Positions 29,636 to 38,408 are shown, counted from the first letter of the stretch. The stretch is 64,000 nt of DNA from Hymenobacter negativus (GCF_016056375.1 NZ_JAEDAE010000007.1:186001-250000); one strand, 5' to 3'. Notes: generated by a model from the letters alone, not told the origin. Made by a program: numbers and translations.

Positions 29636-29657
29636 CCGAGTACGAAAGCCGAATATA

Positions 29658-30542
29658 TTAGTTGGCAAACCGGCAGAATGTGCCCAGCGGCAGCTTGCGC
29701 TGGCCGGCATCGTGCAAATAAATCTCGCCCAACTCGCGCACGGCTTTTTCGCCGGGGAAAATGGCGGTGGTCAGGTTGTCCAAAATCAGCGCCGAGAAGC
29801 CCAGCGAGTACAGGTTCACAACGAAGAAATGGTCCTCGGGGTCGAGCAGCTGCTGGCTGAGCTTAAGCATTTCGTTGAGCTCGTCTTCGAGCTGCCATTT
29901 CTCGCCGTTGGGGCCGCGGCCGTAGGCGGGCGGGTCGAGGATAAGGCCCTGGTACTTGCTGCCGCGCTTCACTTCGCGCCGCACGTATTTCATGGCGTCT
30001 TCCACCAGCCAGCGCACGCCGTCGAGCTGGCTGGCTTCCATGTTGTCACGGGCCCAGAAGTTCACCTGTTTCACTGAGTCGAGGTGGGTCACGTCGGCCC
30101 CGGCAGCGCGGGCGGCCAGCGTGGCCGCGCCCGTGTAGGCAAACAGGTTGAGCACGCGCGGCAGCTTGGCGCGGCGCTTTTTGGTTTGATTATAAATGAA
30201 CTGCCAGTTGGGGTCCTGCTCCGGAAACAGCCCCACGTGCTTGAACGACGAGAGACCCAGGCGGAACTTCAGCCGGAGCCCGTCGGGTCGCTCGTAGGCA
30301 ATCACCCACTGTTCGGGCATGCTGGGCTTGAGGCGCCACTGGCCCTTTTCGGTGGAGCCGGGGGCGCGGGCGAAGGCGGCATCGGCCTTTTCCCACTCCT
30401 TAAGCGGCAGGTGCGGGTCCCAGATGGCCTGGGGTTCCGGCCGGGCGAGTATGTATTTGCCGAAGCGCTCCAGCTTCTGAAAGTTGCCGGAATCAATCAG
30501 CTCGTAGTCGGGCCAGGGGGAGGTGGTGAGGAAGTCGTACAT
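29658..30542 (-). CDS. Class I SAM-dependent rRNA methyltransferase (RlmI-like)
   Basis: A 294 aa methyltransferase. It has an N-terminal RNA-binding-type part (DYELIDSGNFQKLERFGKYI), then the SAM-binding fold RVLNLFAYTGAATLAARAAGA, HLDSVKQVNFWARDNM and the catalytic-type motif LILDPPAYGRG. RlmI/RlmK-class enzymes methylate cytosine or guanine of 23S rRNA; the specific site is not assignable here. The start at 30542 is 10 nt from a TACCTTTG box, suggesting a near-leaderless transcript. Confidence 0.9.
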   Translation of the reverse strand: MYDFLTTSPWPDYELIDSGNFQKLERFGKYILARPEPQAIWDPHLPLKEWEKADAAFARAPGSTEKGQWRLKPSMPEQWVIAYERPDGLRLKFRLGLSSFKHVGLFPEQDPNWQFIYNQTKKRRAKLPRVLNLFAYTGAATLAARAAGADVTHLDSVKQVNFWARDNMEASQLDGVRWLVEDAMKYVRREVKRGSKYQGLILDPPAYGRGPNGEKWQLEDELNEMLKLSQQLLDPEDHFFVVNLYSLGFSALILDNLTTAIFPGEKAVRELGEIYLHDAGQRKLPLGTFCRFAN

Positions 30543-30552
30543 AAGCAGGCCG

Positions 30553-30560
30553 CAAAGGTA
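30553..30560 (-). promoter_or_regulatory. -7 box close to the start of the rlmI-like gene
   Basis: TACCTTTG on the minus strand is an exact TAnnTTTG match. Only 10 nt separate it from the ATG at 30542, so the 5' leader would be a few nt at most. Confidence 0.5.
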
Positions 30561-30668
30561 GGGGCCGTGCCCGGTAGGGGCGAGGCGGGTGAGGTGCCGC
30601 GGCCGCAGCTTTTCGGATGCGGCTGCCGTATTTCAGCTCACCTCATTCCACCATTCCTACTCTTCATC

Positions 30669-31157
30669 ATGTCCGAAATCACCCGCCTGCTCGACCAACT
30701 CCGCCGCGCCTTCGATGGCGAACCATGGTCTGGGCCTTCATTGCTGGATACCCTCAAAGGCCTGACTGCCGCGCAAGCCGCCCAGCGGCCCATTGCCAAT
30801 GCCCACAGCATTTGGGAAATTACGCGCCACGCCGGCGTGTGGGCCGAGGTGGCCCGCCGGCGGCTGACTGAGGGCAAATTGGTACAGGTCAGCGATGCCG
30901 AAGACTGGCCGCCGACGCCCGAAAACCCCACCGAAACCGCTTGGCAAGCGGTACTAGCCGGCCTGCGCAAAACCCACGAACAGCTGCTGGCTGCCGCATC
31001 AACCGTTTCCGACGAAACCCTCGACCGTCCCATCAACACCATCATTGATGCGCGAGTGGGCTACGGCTCTTCCATTTACGTGACCCTGCACGGCGTGGCA
31101 CAGCACTACCTCTACCACGCCGGGCAAATTGCGCTGCTACGCAAAGCAGTAGCCTAG
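30669..31157 (+). CDS. DinB-family protein
   Basis: A 162 aa four-helix-bundle protein (DinB_2 type). Start MSEITRLLDQLRRAFDGE at 30669; the open frame extends much further upstream (to 30084) but that part is antisense to the rlmI-like gene. Metal-ligand histidines are visible in NAHSIWEITRHAGVW and LHGVAQHYLYHAGQI. DinB/YfiT relatives are metal-dependent thiol-related enzymes (bacillithiol or mycothiol transferases); the substrate is unknown. Confidence 0.87.
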   Translation: MSEITRLLDQLRRAFDGEPWSGPSLLDTLKGLTAAQAAQRPIANAHSIWEITRHAGVWAEVARRRLTEGKLVQVSDAEDWPPTPENPTETAWQAVLAGLRKTHEQLLAAASTVSDETLDRPINTIIDARVGYGSSIYVTLHGVAQHYLYHAGQIALLRKAVA

Positions 31158-31248
31158 TTATATGGCCGAATTTCCGCCCTTAGCCCAGCTTCGTGAGGTG
31201 ACAGACCCTGTTCATCGAAGTGCGCAGGCCAAGCTGCCAACCGAACAC

Positions 31249-31256
31249 TAGCTTTG
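31249..31256 (+). promoter_or_regulatory. -7 box next to the PBP2 start
   Basis: TAGCTTTG is an exact TAnnTTTG match ending 4 nt before the ATG at 31261. Transcription starting about 7 nt downstream would give a leaderless mRNA. No clear -33 TTG is visible. Confidence 0.45.
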
Positions 31257-31260
31257 CCGA

Positions 31261-33081
31261 ATGCTGTCTGCCAACCGCAAGAAGTTAGCTGCATTAATCA
31301 TTCTTCTGCTGGCCGGATTTGTTCTGGTGCTGTGGTGGCGACGCGTGCCCGTGCCCGGCATGGGCGTTATCCTGCCGCACGATACCTACACGCCAAAGCG
31401 CGAGGCTTTCTGGCCGCACCGGGGCCGAATTCTCGACCGCAACGACTCGGTGCTGGCCTACACCGGGCCGCGCTACCTGCTGGTGCTGCCACCCGGGGGG
31501 CGGCTCGATTCGACCCGCCTCAACCGCCTGCTGGGCTGGCCTGATAGCGCTTTCGAGTACCGCAGCCGCGACCTGCGCCGCCGCGAATTGCCATTACAGC
31601 TGGATTTAACGGCTGCCGAATACGACCTCCTGCGCCGCCACCAGAGCGAGTGGCCCAGGCTTAGGCTGCGCCAGTACACGGCCCGCAACTACGCTACGCA
31701 CGTAGCCGCGCCCGTGCTGGGCTACGCTTATGCCAACGCCCAGCCCTTCCTGTACCAAGCGCAGCGGCTGGCGCGGGGCCGCTTCTACCGCCGGCGCAAC
31801 GGCGGCCTCGAAACCTACTATAACGGCCTGCTGAAAGGCACTTTCGGCGCCTACCACCCGCTGCTCGACGTGCTGAACCAGCCGCACGGCACCTGGGCCA
31901 CCGACACCATCTACCACCCTGGTCAGGACCTGCACCTCAGCCTCGACACCGAATTGCAGGCCTACGCCGAGCGCATCATGCGCGAGCGCAAGGGCTACAT
32001 CGTGGCCCTGGAGCCCGCCACCGGCGAAATACTTTGCTACGTGTCGGCCCCAACGTATGACCCCGCCACCATCACCATGCCCGGCCGGGGCCGCGAGCGC
32101 AGCGCCCTGCTGCTGGCCGAAGACATGCCACTGCTCAACCGCGCCGCCCTGCAAGCCAGTCCGCCGGGCTCGGTGTTCAAGCTGGTGAACGCGGCCGTGG
32201 CGCTGCAACTGGGCAGTATTACGGCTGATACCGGCTTCCGCTGCGACCAGTCGCTCATCAACTGCGTGCACGAGCACCCCAACGCCCGCAACCTTACCCA
32301 GGCCCTCAAATACAGCTGCAATCCCTACTTCTACCAGGTGCTGCGCAACGTGGTGAACAACGTGCCCGATTCGCTGGCCCAGCCCGTGGACACCTGCGCT
32401 CAGCGCCACCTGAACCTGGCCGCCTGGACGCGCCACGTTAAATCCTTTGGCCTCGATACGCTGCTGGGCGTTGACTTGCCGCAGGAGCGCCCTGGCTTCA
32501 TCCCCACGCCGGCTTATTACGATAAGCGGCGCGGCCGTTGCGGCTGGACCTACGGCAGCATCTATTCCCTCAGCATCGGGCAGGGCGAAATCAACCTAAC
32601 CGGCCTGCAAATGGCCAACGTGCAAGCCATCATCGCCAACCGCGGCTACTACTACATCCCGCATTTTGTGCGCAGCGTGGGCACCGGCGGCCCGCTGCCG
32701 CGCTTTCGGGAGCAGCACCGCACGCTGGTTGATAGTGTCCATTTTGCCGAGCTCATCCCCGGCATGGTGGCCGCCCTGCGCCGCGGTGGCACCGCCGAGC
32801 TGGCCAACCTCGACGACGTGGGCATCAGTGTGGCTGGCAAAACCGGCACCGTGCAAAACGACGAGGGCGACGACCACGCCACCTTCGCCGGCTTCGCCCC
32901 GGCCGAAAAGCCGAAAATCGTGGTGGCCGTCTACATCGAAAACGCCGGTTTCGGCGGCCTCTCCGCCGCCCCCTGCGCTGCCCTGATTATGGAGAAATAC
33001 CTGCGCGGCAACATCGCCAAAAAGCGCAAGCGCTGGGAAAACTGGCTGCGCTGCGGCGATTTGGCCGGGCAGGGGCACTGA
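31261..33081 (+). CDS. PBP2-type penicillin-binding transpeptidase
   Basis: A 606 aa class B penicillin-binding protein with an N-terminal transmembrane helix (residues 9-25, AALIILLLAGFVLVLWW). The dimerisation part has RGRILDRNDSVLAYTGPRY. The transpeptidase domain has the SxxK serine in SPPGSVFKLVNA (about 304), SCN in KYSCNPYFY (about 351) and KTG in AGKTGTVQND (about 527). It cross-links peptidoglycan on the periplasmic face. Standard rod-complex genes (mreBCD, rodA) are not adjacent. This may therefore be a second PBP2-like copy rather than MrdA itself. dapF, which makes the meso-DAP of the same wall, lies downstream. Confidence 0.9.
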   Translation: MLSANRKKLAALIILLLAGFVLVLWWRRVPVPGMGVILPHDTYTPKREAFWPHRGRILDRNDSVLAYTGPRYLLVLPPGGRLDSTRLNRLLGWPDSAFEYRSRDLRRRELPLQLDLTAAEYDLLRRHQSEWPRLRLRQYTARNYATHVAAPVLGYAYANAQPFLYQAQRLARGRFYRRRNGGLETYYNGLLKGTFGAYHPLLDVLNQPHGTWATDTIYHPGQDLHLSLDTELQAYAERIMRERKGYIVALEPATGEILCYVSAPTYDPATITMPGRGRERSALLLAEDMPLLNRAALQASPPGSVFKLVNAAVALQLGSITADTGFRCDQSLINCVHEHPNARNLTQALKYSCNPYFYQVLRNVVNNVPDSLAQPVDTCAQRHLNLAAWTRHVKSFGLDTLLGVDLPQERPGFIPTPAYYDKRRGRCGWTYGSIYSLSIGQGEINLTGLQMANVQAIIANRGYYYIPHFVRSVGTGGPLPRFREQHRTLVDSVHFAELIPGMVAALRRGGTAELANLDDVGISVAGKTGTVQNDEGDDHATFAGFAPAEKPKIVVAVYIENAGFGGLSAAPCAALIMEKYLRGNIAKKRKRWENWLRCGDLAGQGH

Positions 33082-33092
33082 TTTGCGGCTAA

Positions 33093-33204
33093 AACGAGGT
33101 AGAGACGCATATTTGCGTCGCGTCGTTGAACGGCCAGCACCTGTATGATAATGTATAGTAAACGGTGCGAACGATGAGGCGCAAATATGCGTCTCTACCT
33201 CGTT
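33093..33204. repeat. Palindromic repeat element, 25-bp perfect arms
   Basis: 33093-33117 (AACGAGGTAGAGACGCATAT...) is a perfect reverse complement of 33180-33204, with a 62-nt middle that has weak further pairing. Its sequence is unrelated to the GAGCGCAGCGAAG family. Its right arm supplies an in-frame ATG (33187) ahead of dapF, which lengthens the open frame artificially. Confidence 0.88.
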
Positions 33205-33225
33205 CTGGATAACTTATTTCTGATG

Positions 33226-34023
33226 ATGCAATTCCACAAATACCAAGGCACCGGCAACGACTTCGTCATGATTGACGACCGCGCCCGCGCCTTCGACGAA
33301 ACCGACCACGCCCTTATTGCCCAGCTTTGCCACCGCCGCTTTGGCATCGGGGCCGATGGCCTGATTCTGCTGCGCAACAAGCCCGATTTTGATTTCGAGA
33401 TGGTGTACTTTAACGCCGACGGCCGGCCCAGCTCGATGTGCGGCAACGGCGGCCGCTGCACCGTGGCTTTTGCCAAATACCTGGGGCTGATTGGCGAAAC
33501 AACACATTTCCTGGCAGTAGATGGTCCCCACGACGCCCGCGTAGAGAATGACGGCACCGTGCGCCTCAAAATGATTGACGTGAACGCCCCCATCGAGGCT
33601 GAAATCGGGGAAGACGACGTGTTTCTGCACACCGGCTCGCCCCACCACATCCACTTCCTTGACCCCGAAGAGCACCCCGCACTGACCGAGTTCGATGTGT
33701 ACGGCGCGGGCCACGACATTCGCCACGACCAGGCCTACGACCCCGCCGGCACCAACGTCAACTTCGTGGAAGTGCCCGTCGACCCCGCCCACGCCTGGCC
33801 CGTGCGCACCTACGAGCGCGGGGTGGAGAACGAAACCCTGAGCTGCGGCACCGGCGTCACGGCCGTGGCGCTGGCCGCCTCGCAGCGCGGCGCAGTGTCA
33901 CCGGTGCGCCTGCAAACCATGGGCGGCGAGCTGGAGGTGAGCTTTGAGCATCGCTCCGATGGCGGCTTTGCCAACGTGTGGCTGAGTGGCCCGGCCGTGC
34001 GCGTGTTTGGCGGCGAAGTATAG
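33226..34023 (+). CDS. dapF: Diaminopimelate epimerase
   Basis: Converts LL- to meso-diaminopimelate for lysine and peptidoglycan synthesis. 265 aa from the ATG at 33226 (MQFHKYQGTGNDFVMID); an ATG directly before it (33223) is equally possible, while the one at 33187 lies in a repeat arm. The two catalytic cysteines are Cys72 in SSMCGNGGRC and Cys207 in LSCGTGVTAVAL. All usual motifs are present. A perfect hairpin terminator follows. Confidence 0.97.
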   Translation: MQFHKYQGTGNDFVMIDDRARAFDETDHALIAQLCHRRFGIGADGLILLRNKPDFDFEMVYFNADGRPSSMCGNGGRCTVAFAKYLGLIGETTHFLAVDGPHDARVENDGTVRLKMIDVNAPIEAEIGEDDVFLHTGSPHHIHFLDPEEHPALTEFDVYGAGHDIRHDQAYDPAGTNVNFVEVPVDPAHAWPVRTYERGVENETLSCGTGVTAVALAASQRGAVSPVRLQTMGGELEVSFEHRSDGGFANVWLSGPAVRVFGGEV

Positions 34024-34043
34024 AAAGCACTGTTTTATGGCAT

Positions 34044-34081
34044 AAAAAAGAGGCCCTGATGCAAATCAGGGCCTCTTTTTT
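34044..34081. terminator. Bidirectional terminator between dapF and ohr
   Basis: A perfect 17-bp stem (34044-34060 with 34065-34081, loop GCAA) has A6 on one side and T6 on the other, placed between convergent genes. Confidence 0.93.
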
Positions 34082-34099
34082 ATATCGGCGACGAGTCGC

Positions 34100-34534
34100 T
34101 TAAGCGTTGGTCGTCGTGGTGAGGTTTACCTCAATGTTGCCTTTGGTAGCGCGCGAGTAGGGGCAGATGCCGTGGGCAGCTTCCACCAGCTCCTCCGCCT
34201 GCTTTTGCTCGATGCCCGGGAGGTTGACGTGCAAATCGGCCGAGATGCCGTAGCCGCCGTCCTCTGCCTTGCCGAAGCCGATTAGGGCCTCCACAGTCAC
34301 GTTGTCGAGACGCACCTTGGCCTGGCGGGCAGCCACGCCCAGCGCCCCTTCGAAGCAGGCCGCGTAGCCGGCGGCAAAGAGTTGCTCGGGGTTGGTAGAG
34401 CCGGCTTTGCCGGGGCCGCCCATTTCCTTGGGCGTGCTCAGTGTCAGGTCGAGCACCTGGTTGTTGGAGGTAATCTGGCCGTCGCGGCCGCCTTTGGCTT
34501 TGGCCTGGGCCGTGAAGATTTTTTCGATTTTCAT
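34100..34534 (-). CDS. ohr: Organic hydroperoxide resistance protein
   Basis: Thiol peroxidase that reduces organic hydroperoxides. 144 aa from MKIEKIFTAQAKAKGG (34534); an open frame upstream to 34768 belongs to no conserved protein. The redox pair is Cys60 in GYAACFEGAL and Cys124 in HGICPYSRAT, as in Ohr rather than OsmC. It lies 44 nt after the MarR-type gene on the same strand, forming an ohrR-ohr pair. Confidence 0.95.
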   Translation of the reverse strand: MKIEKIFTAQAKAKGGRDGQITSNNQVLDLTLSTPKEMGGPGKAGSTNPEQLFAAGYAACFEGALGVAARQAKVRLDNVTVEALIGFGKAEDGGYGISADLHVNLPGIEQKQAEELVEAAHGICPYSRATKGNIEVNLTTTTNA

Positions 34535-34578
34535 CGGAGATTGGTAAGAAAAAGTGGGTAAGCAATAAGTGTCGGCCG

Positions 34579-35031
34579 CTAGGCCAACTGGGTAAGCAAG
34601 TGCGTAAGGTGGGTGCGCAGCGATAGAATTTCGGCTTCCGATAGCTGCATTTTGTCGAGCATCTGCATCGGGATTTGTTGGGCCTGCGCCTCCAGCGCCC
34701 GGCCAGCCGGCTGCAGCGCGATAATGACCGACCGCTCGTCGCGCGGGTCGCGGCGGCGGCTCAGCCACTGCTTCTGCTCCATGCGCTTGAGCAGTGGCGT
34801 GAGCGTGCCCGAGTCGAGGAGTAGTTTTTCCCCCAGCTCCTTCACCGTCAGTTGCTCATGTTCCCACAGCAGCAGAAAAACTAGGTACTGCGGGTAGGTA
34901 AGGTCGAGGGCCTGCAGCAGTGGCTGGTAAGCCTTGGTAATGAGGCGCGACACGGCATAAACCGGAAAGCAAATCTGGCTTTCCAGCTTCAGCAGCGAGT
35001 CTTTGACGGATGGGGTAGGGGAGGGTGCCAT
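34579..35031 (-). CDS. ohrR: MarR-family regulator, OhrR type
   Basis: A 150 aa winged-helix repressor. Cys21 (LESQICFPVYAVSRL) is at the position of the OhrR peroxide-sensing cysteine and is the only cysteine, so this would be the one-Cys class. The DNA-binding part has LTVKELGEKLLLDSGTLTPLLKRME and the wing RRRDPRDERS. Start at 35031 (MAPSPTPS); the longer frame to 35106 crosses the palindromic operator. It likely represses itself and ohr. Confidence 0.93.
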   Translation of the reverse strand: MAPSPTPSVKDSLLKLESQICFPVYAVSRLITKAYQPLLQALDLTYPQYLVFLLLWEHEQLTVKELGEKLLLDSGTLTPLLKRMEQKQWLSRRRDPRDERSVIIALQPAGRALEAQAQQIPMQMLDKMQLSEAEILSLRTHLTHLLTQLA

Positions 35032-35040
35032 GTGGTATCG

Positions 35041-35048
35041 CAAAGGTA
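35041..35048 (-). promoter_or_regulatory. -7 box of ohrR
   Basis: TACCTTTG on the minus strand is an exact TAnnTTTG match 9 nt from the ohrR ATG, so the transcript would be nearly leaderless. Confidence 0.55.
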
Positions 35049-35073
35049 AACGGATAATGGTTGTATAATGTTT

Positions 35074-35087
35074 AATTGTGCACAATT
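35074..35087. promoter_or_regulatory. Probable OhrR operator
   Basis: AATTGTGCACAATT is a perfect 14-bp palindrome in the AT-rich spacer between ohrR and the divergent GNAT gene. It lies 25 nt upstream of the ohrR -7 box, where a bound dimer would block the -33 region. MarR/OhrR dimers bind such AT-rich palindromes; binding is inferred. Confidence 0.55.
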
Positions 35088-35158
35088 TATTTTTCTTGCT
35101 CGTCACATCCTACTCGATGTCTTGTGGAGCGGGGCGGGTGGTGGTTTACTTTTACCGC

Positions 35159-35662
35159 ATGCACCTGCGCGCCCTCGAACCCGACGACCTCGAATTCCTT
35201 TACGCTCTGGAAAACGACCCCGACATCTGGGGCGTGTCTGATACCCTGGCACCGGTGTCACGCCACGCCTTGCGCGAATACCTGGAACACGCCGGCGCGG
35301 ATTTCTACGTAGTGCGCCAGTTACGGCTGGTGATTACTACTGATATTGGCAGCCCGGCCGTGGGCGTCGTCGACCTGTTCGACTACGACCCGCTGCATCA
35401 GCGGGCGGGCGTCGGCATCACCATTCTGGCCCGCGAGCGGCAAAATGGCTACGCCCAACAGGCTGTGGAATTGCTGAAAAAACACGCCCGAAACGTGTTG
35501 CGCCTGCACCAGATTTACGCCACCGTAGGAGCCGACAACCTGCCCAGCATGAGGCTTTTTGCCGCTGCCGGATTTCGCCAGGTAGGCACGCGGCAGGCGT
35601 GGCTGCGCACCGCCACCGGCTGGCAGGATGCCGTAGAGTGGCAGTGCTTGCTGAGCAGCTAA
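35159..35662 (+). CDS. GNAT-family N-acetyltransferase
   Basis: A 167 aa GCN5-type acetyltransferase starting MHLRALEPDDLEFLYALEND (35159). It has the acetyl-CoA-binding part GVGITILARERQNGYAQQAV and the C-terminal VGADNLPSMRLFAAAGFRQVG. The layout resembles RimJ/RimL/SpeG-type enzymes; the acceptor (amino sugar, polyamine or protein N-terminus) is not known. Divergent from ohrR. Confidence 0.9.
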   Translation: MHLRALEPDDLEFLYALENDPDIWGVSDTLAPVSRHALREYLEHAGADFYVVRQLRLVITTDIGSPAVGVVDLFDYDPLHQRAGVGITILARERQNGYAQQAVELLKKHARNVLRLHQIYATVGADNLPSMRLFAAAGFRQVGTRQAWLRTATGWQDAVEWQCLLSS

Positions 35663-35839
35663 AAAAATAGCATAGCCGTATATCTCATTGATAAAGTGAA
35701 GAATTGGTGAGCTTTAGTAAAGTAAGCTGGGCTATATCCTTTGGCCGGTGGGCTCCGTATAGGGTAGCAAGCGCCCCGGCCGGGTAGGTTGAGAGTACCT
35801 CCGGCGCGGCGCGAAAAACCCTCTTTCCTGCTACTTTTC

Positions 35840-37144
35840 ATGCCCCCTTCTTCGACGGTGGATGCGCCCTTGCGTGCCTCCACCACCGCTGCCCGGCCCA
35901 GCGACCAAGCCGCCGAAAACAAACGTCCTTATGCCTTGCCCGACCTGGTGTGCTTTGCGCACCTGCACTGGGATTTTGTGTGGCAACGGCCGCAACATCT
36001 CATGTCGCGCTTTGCCCAACAGGGCCGGGTGTTCTACGTCGAAGATTCTTTTTACCACAACGACGACCTCATTGAGCCGCACGTCGAAATCAAAGACCGC
36101 GACAACGGCGTGAAAGTGGTGGTGGTGCACCTGCCCCACCGCCTGCGCGCCGATGAAACTGCGGCCGAACAGGCCGAATTTGAGGTGCTTACCCACTATT
36201 TCGCCGAACAAGGCGTCACGAAGTACATCTTTTGGTACTACACGCCCATGGCCTTGGGCAAGTCGCGCCAGTTCCACCCCGAACTCACCGTGTACGACTG
36301 CATGGACGAGCTGGCGGCCTTCAAATTTGCTCCGCCCGAACTCAAAAAGCGCGAGCAGGAGCTCTTTGCTAAAGCCGACCTCGTGTTTACCGGCGGCCAT
36401 ACGCTTTTTGAAGCCAAGCGCGAGCAGCACCCCGACGCGCACCCCTTTCCCAGCAGCATCGATAAGGCCCACTTCGGCCAAGCCCGTGGCCCGATGGCCG
36501 AGCCGGCCGACCAGGCCAGCATCGCGCACCCACGCATCGGCTTCTTCGGCGTGGTAGACGAGCGGCTCGATATTGAACTCCTGCGCCAGCTCGCACAAAA
36601 CCACCCCGAATGGCAGTTTGTCATCATTGGCCCGGTGGTGAAGATTGACCCTGCCACTTTGCCCCGCACCGCCAACGTGCACTACCTAGGGGGGAAGGAT
36701 TACAAGGAACTGCCGGCTTATTTAAAGGGTTGGGATGTAGCAACGCTTTTGTTTGCTGATAACGAAAGCACAAAGTTCATCTCGCCGACTAAAACGCCGG
36801 AATACCTGGCCGCCGGCAACCCCGTAGTCAGCACGCCCATCCGCGACGTGGTGCGGCCCTACGGCGACCTGAACCTGGTGCAGATTGCTGACAACGCATC
36901 CGATTTCGGCCGGGCCATTGCGAAGGCTCTCACCCAGCGCGATGATGCCGACTGGCGCCAGCGCACCGACGATTACCTGGCCACCATCTCCTGGGACCAA
37001 ACCTGGCAGCAAATGGTGGACCTGATGCAGGACCGCCTGTGGGCCAAAAAGCCCGATGCCTCCACCACCGCCGTGGCCGGTGCGCCCCTCATGCCTACCA
37101 AGGTTTCGGAAGTATATCTGCCACCCGTCACGCCTGTTCGGTAA
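35840..37144 (+). CDS. Glycosyltransferase (GT-B, TuaH-like)
   Basis: A 434 aa GT-B-type glycosyltransferase. The ATG at 35840 (MPPSSTVDAPLR) is chosen over an upstream TTG. The motif FAHLHWDFVWQRPQHLMSRFA is characteristic of a family often found in exopolysaccharide clusters. The C-terminal domain has RIGFFGVVDERLDIELLRQL and the nucleotide-sugar pocket KFISPTKTPEYLAAGNPVVST. It lies 85 nt before glf, so it may transfer galactofuranose or a sugar from the same glycan. Confidence 0.87.
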   Translation: MPPSSTVDAPLRASTTAARPSDQAAENKRPYALPDLVCFAHLHWDFVWQRPQHLMSRFAQQGRVFYVEDSFYHNDDLIEPHVEIKDRDNGVKVVVVHLPHRLRADETAAEQAEFEVLTHYFAEQGVTKYIFWYYTPMALGKSRQFHPELTVYDCMDELAAFKFAPPELKKREQELFAKADLVFTGGHTLFEAKREQHPDAHPFPSSIDKAHFGQARGPMAEPADQASIAHPRIGFFGVVDERLDIELLRQLAQNHPEWQFVIIGPVVKIDPATLPRTANVHYLGGKDYKELPAYLKGWDVATLLFADNESTKFISPTKTPEYLAAGNPVVSTPIRDVVRPYGDLNLVQIADNASDFGRAIAKALTQRDDADWRQRTDDYLATISWDQTWQQMVDLMQDRLWAKKPDASTTAVAGAPLMPTKVSEVYLPPVTPVR

Positions 37145-37229
37145 ACGTATTGCATTGTTTACCTGATTTTTATTTTCTCAATCCGCTTTCAGTAACGTTC
37201 TTTCTTTACCTCATTTCCATCCCTGCACT

Positions 37230-38408
37230 ATGTTTGATTACCTCATCGTTGGGGCCGGTTTTGCCGGCAGCGTGCTGGCCGAACGGCTGGCCACCCGCAG
37301 CAATAAAAAAGTCCTTGTAGTTGACAAGCGCAGCCACATTGGTGGTAATGCATACGACCACTACAACGAAGACGGTATCCTGGTGCACAAGTATGGCCCG
37401 CACATCTTTCACACCAATTCGAAAGACGTGTTCGATTACCTCGGCCACTTCACCGAATGGCGTCCCTATGAGCACCGCGTGCTCGCCTCGGTAGATGGCC
37501 AGCATGTGCCGATGCCCATCAACCTCGATACCATCAATAAGCTCTACGGCCTGAACCTGACCAGCTTCGAAGTAGAGGAATTCTTCGCCTCCGTGGCCGA
37601 ACAGGTCGATGTCATCAAGACCTCGGAAGACGTGGTGGTGAGCAAAGTAGGCCGCGAGCTCTACAACAAGTTCTTCAAGAACTACACCAACAAGCAGTGG
37701 GGCCTCGACCCCTCGCAGCTCGATAAATCGGTGACTTCGCGCGTACCCACCCGCACCAACCGCGACGACCGGTACTTCACCGACACCTACCAGGCCATGC
37801 CCCTGCACGGCTACACACGGATGTTTGAGAATATGCTCAACCACCCGAATATCAAGGTAATGCTGAACACGGATTACCACGAAATCATGGACTTCATTCC
37901 CTTCAAGGAAATGATTTTCACCGGCCCGGTAGACGAATATTTCGATTTTAAATTTGGCAAGCTGCCTTACCGCTCGCTCGAGTTCAAGCACGAAACGCTC
38001 TGCAAAGACAAGCACCTGGCCGCGCCCGTGGTGAATTTCCCCAACGAGCACCCCTACACGCGCATCACCGAATTTAAGGCCCTCACCGGCCAGGAGCACC
38101 CCAAAACGGCCATCGTGTACGAGTACCCGCAGGCCGAAGGCGACCCGTACTACCCCATCCCGATGCCCGAAAACGCCGAGCTGTACAACAAGTACAAGAA
38201 GCTGGCCGATGAAACGCCGGGCGTACACTTCGTAGGCCGCCTCGCCACCTACAAGTATTACAACATGGACCAGGTAGTGGCCCAGGCCCTCACGCTCTAC
38301 AAGAAGCTGACGGAGAAGGAAAATGCCAGCAAGCCGGCGCTCCCAGCTATTTCGGGCAGCACGTCGCTGGTGGAAAAGCTCATCAGCCGTTCGCCGAAGC
38401 AGGAGTAG
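37230..38408 (+). CDS. glf: UDP-galactopyranose mutase
   Basis: Flavoenzyme that interconverts UDP-galactopyranose and UDP-galactofuranose. 392 aa with the FAD-binding start MFDYLIVGAGFAGSVLAERLA, then HIGGNAYDHYNEDGI, the family stretch YGPHIFHTNSKDVFDYL, KQWGLDPSQLDKSVTSRVPTR-type motif, and GRLATYKYYNMDQVVAQAL at the C-terminus. All the conserved parts are present. It implies Galf-containing surface glycan. Transcribed with the preceding glycosyltransferase. Confidence 0.97.
   Translation: MFDYLIVGAGFAGSVLAERLATRSNKKVLVVDKRSHIGGNAYDHYNEDGILVHKYGPHIFHTNSKDVFDYLGHFTEWRPYEHRVLASVDGQHVPMPINLDTINKLYGLNLTSFEVEEFFASVAEQVDVIKTSEDVVVSKVGRELYNKFFKNYTNKQWGLDPSQLDKSVTSRVPTRTNRDDRYFTDTYQAMPLHGYTRMFENMLNHPNIKVMLNTDYHEIMDFIPFKEMIFTGPVDEYFDFKFGKLPYRSLEFKHETLCKDKHLAAPVVNFPNEHPYTRITEFKALTGQEHPKTAIVYEYPQAEGDPYYPIPMPENAELYNKYKKLADETPGVHFVGRLATYKYYNMDQVVAQALTLYKKLTEKENASKPALPAISGSTSLVEKLISRSPKQE

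Noticed and set aside
30084..30668. Long upstream extension of the DinB-family frame
   Set aside because: It overlaps the rlmI-like gene in antisense; the conserved protein starts at MSEITRLL (30669).
34535..34768. Longer N-terminus for Ohr
   Set aside because: The additional residues overlap ohrR coding sequence on the same strand in another frame and are not Ohr-like.
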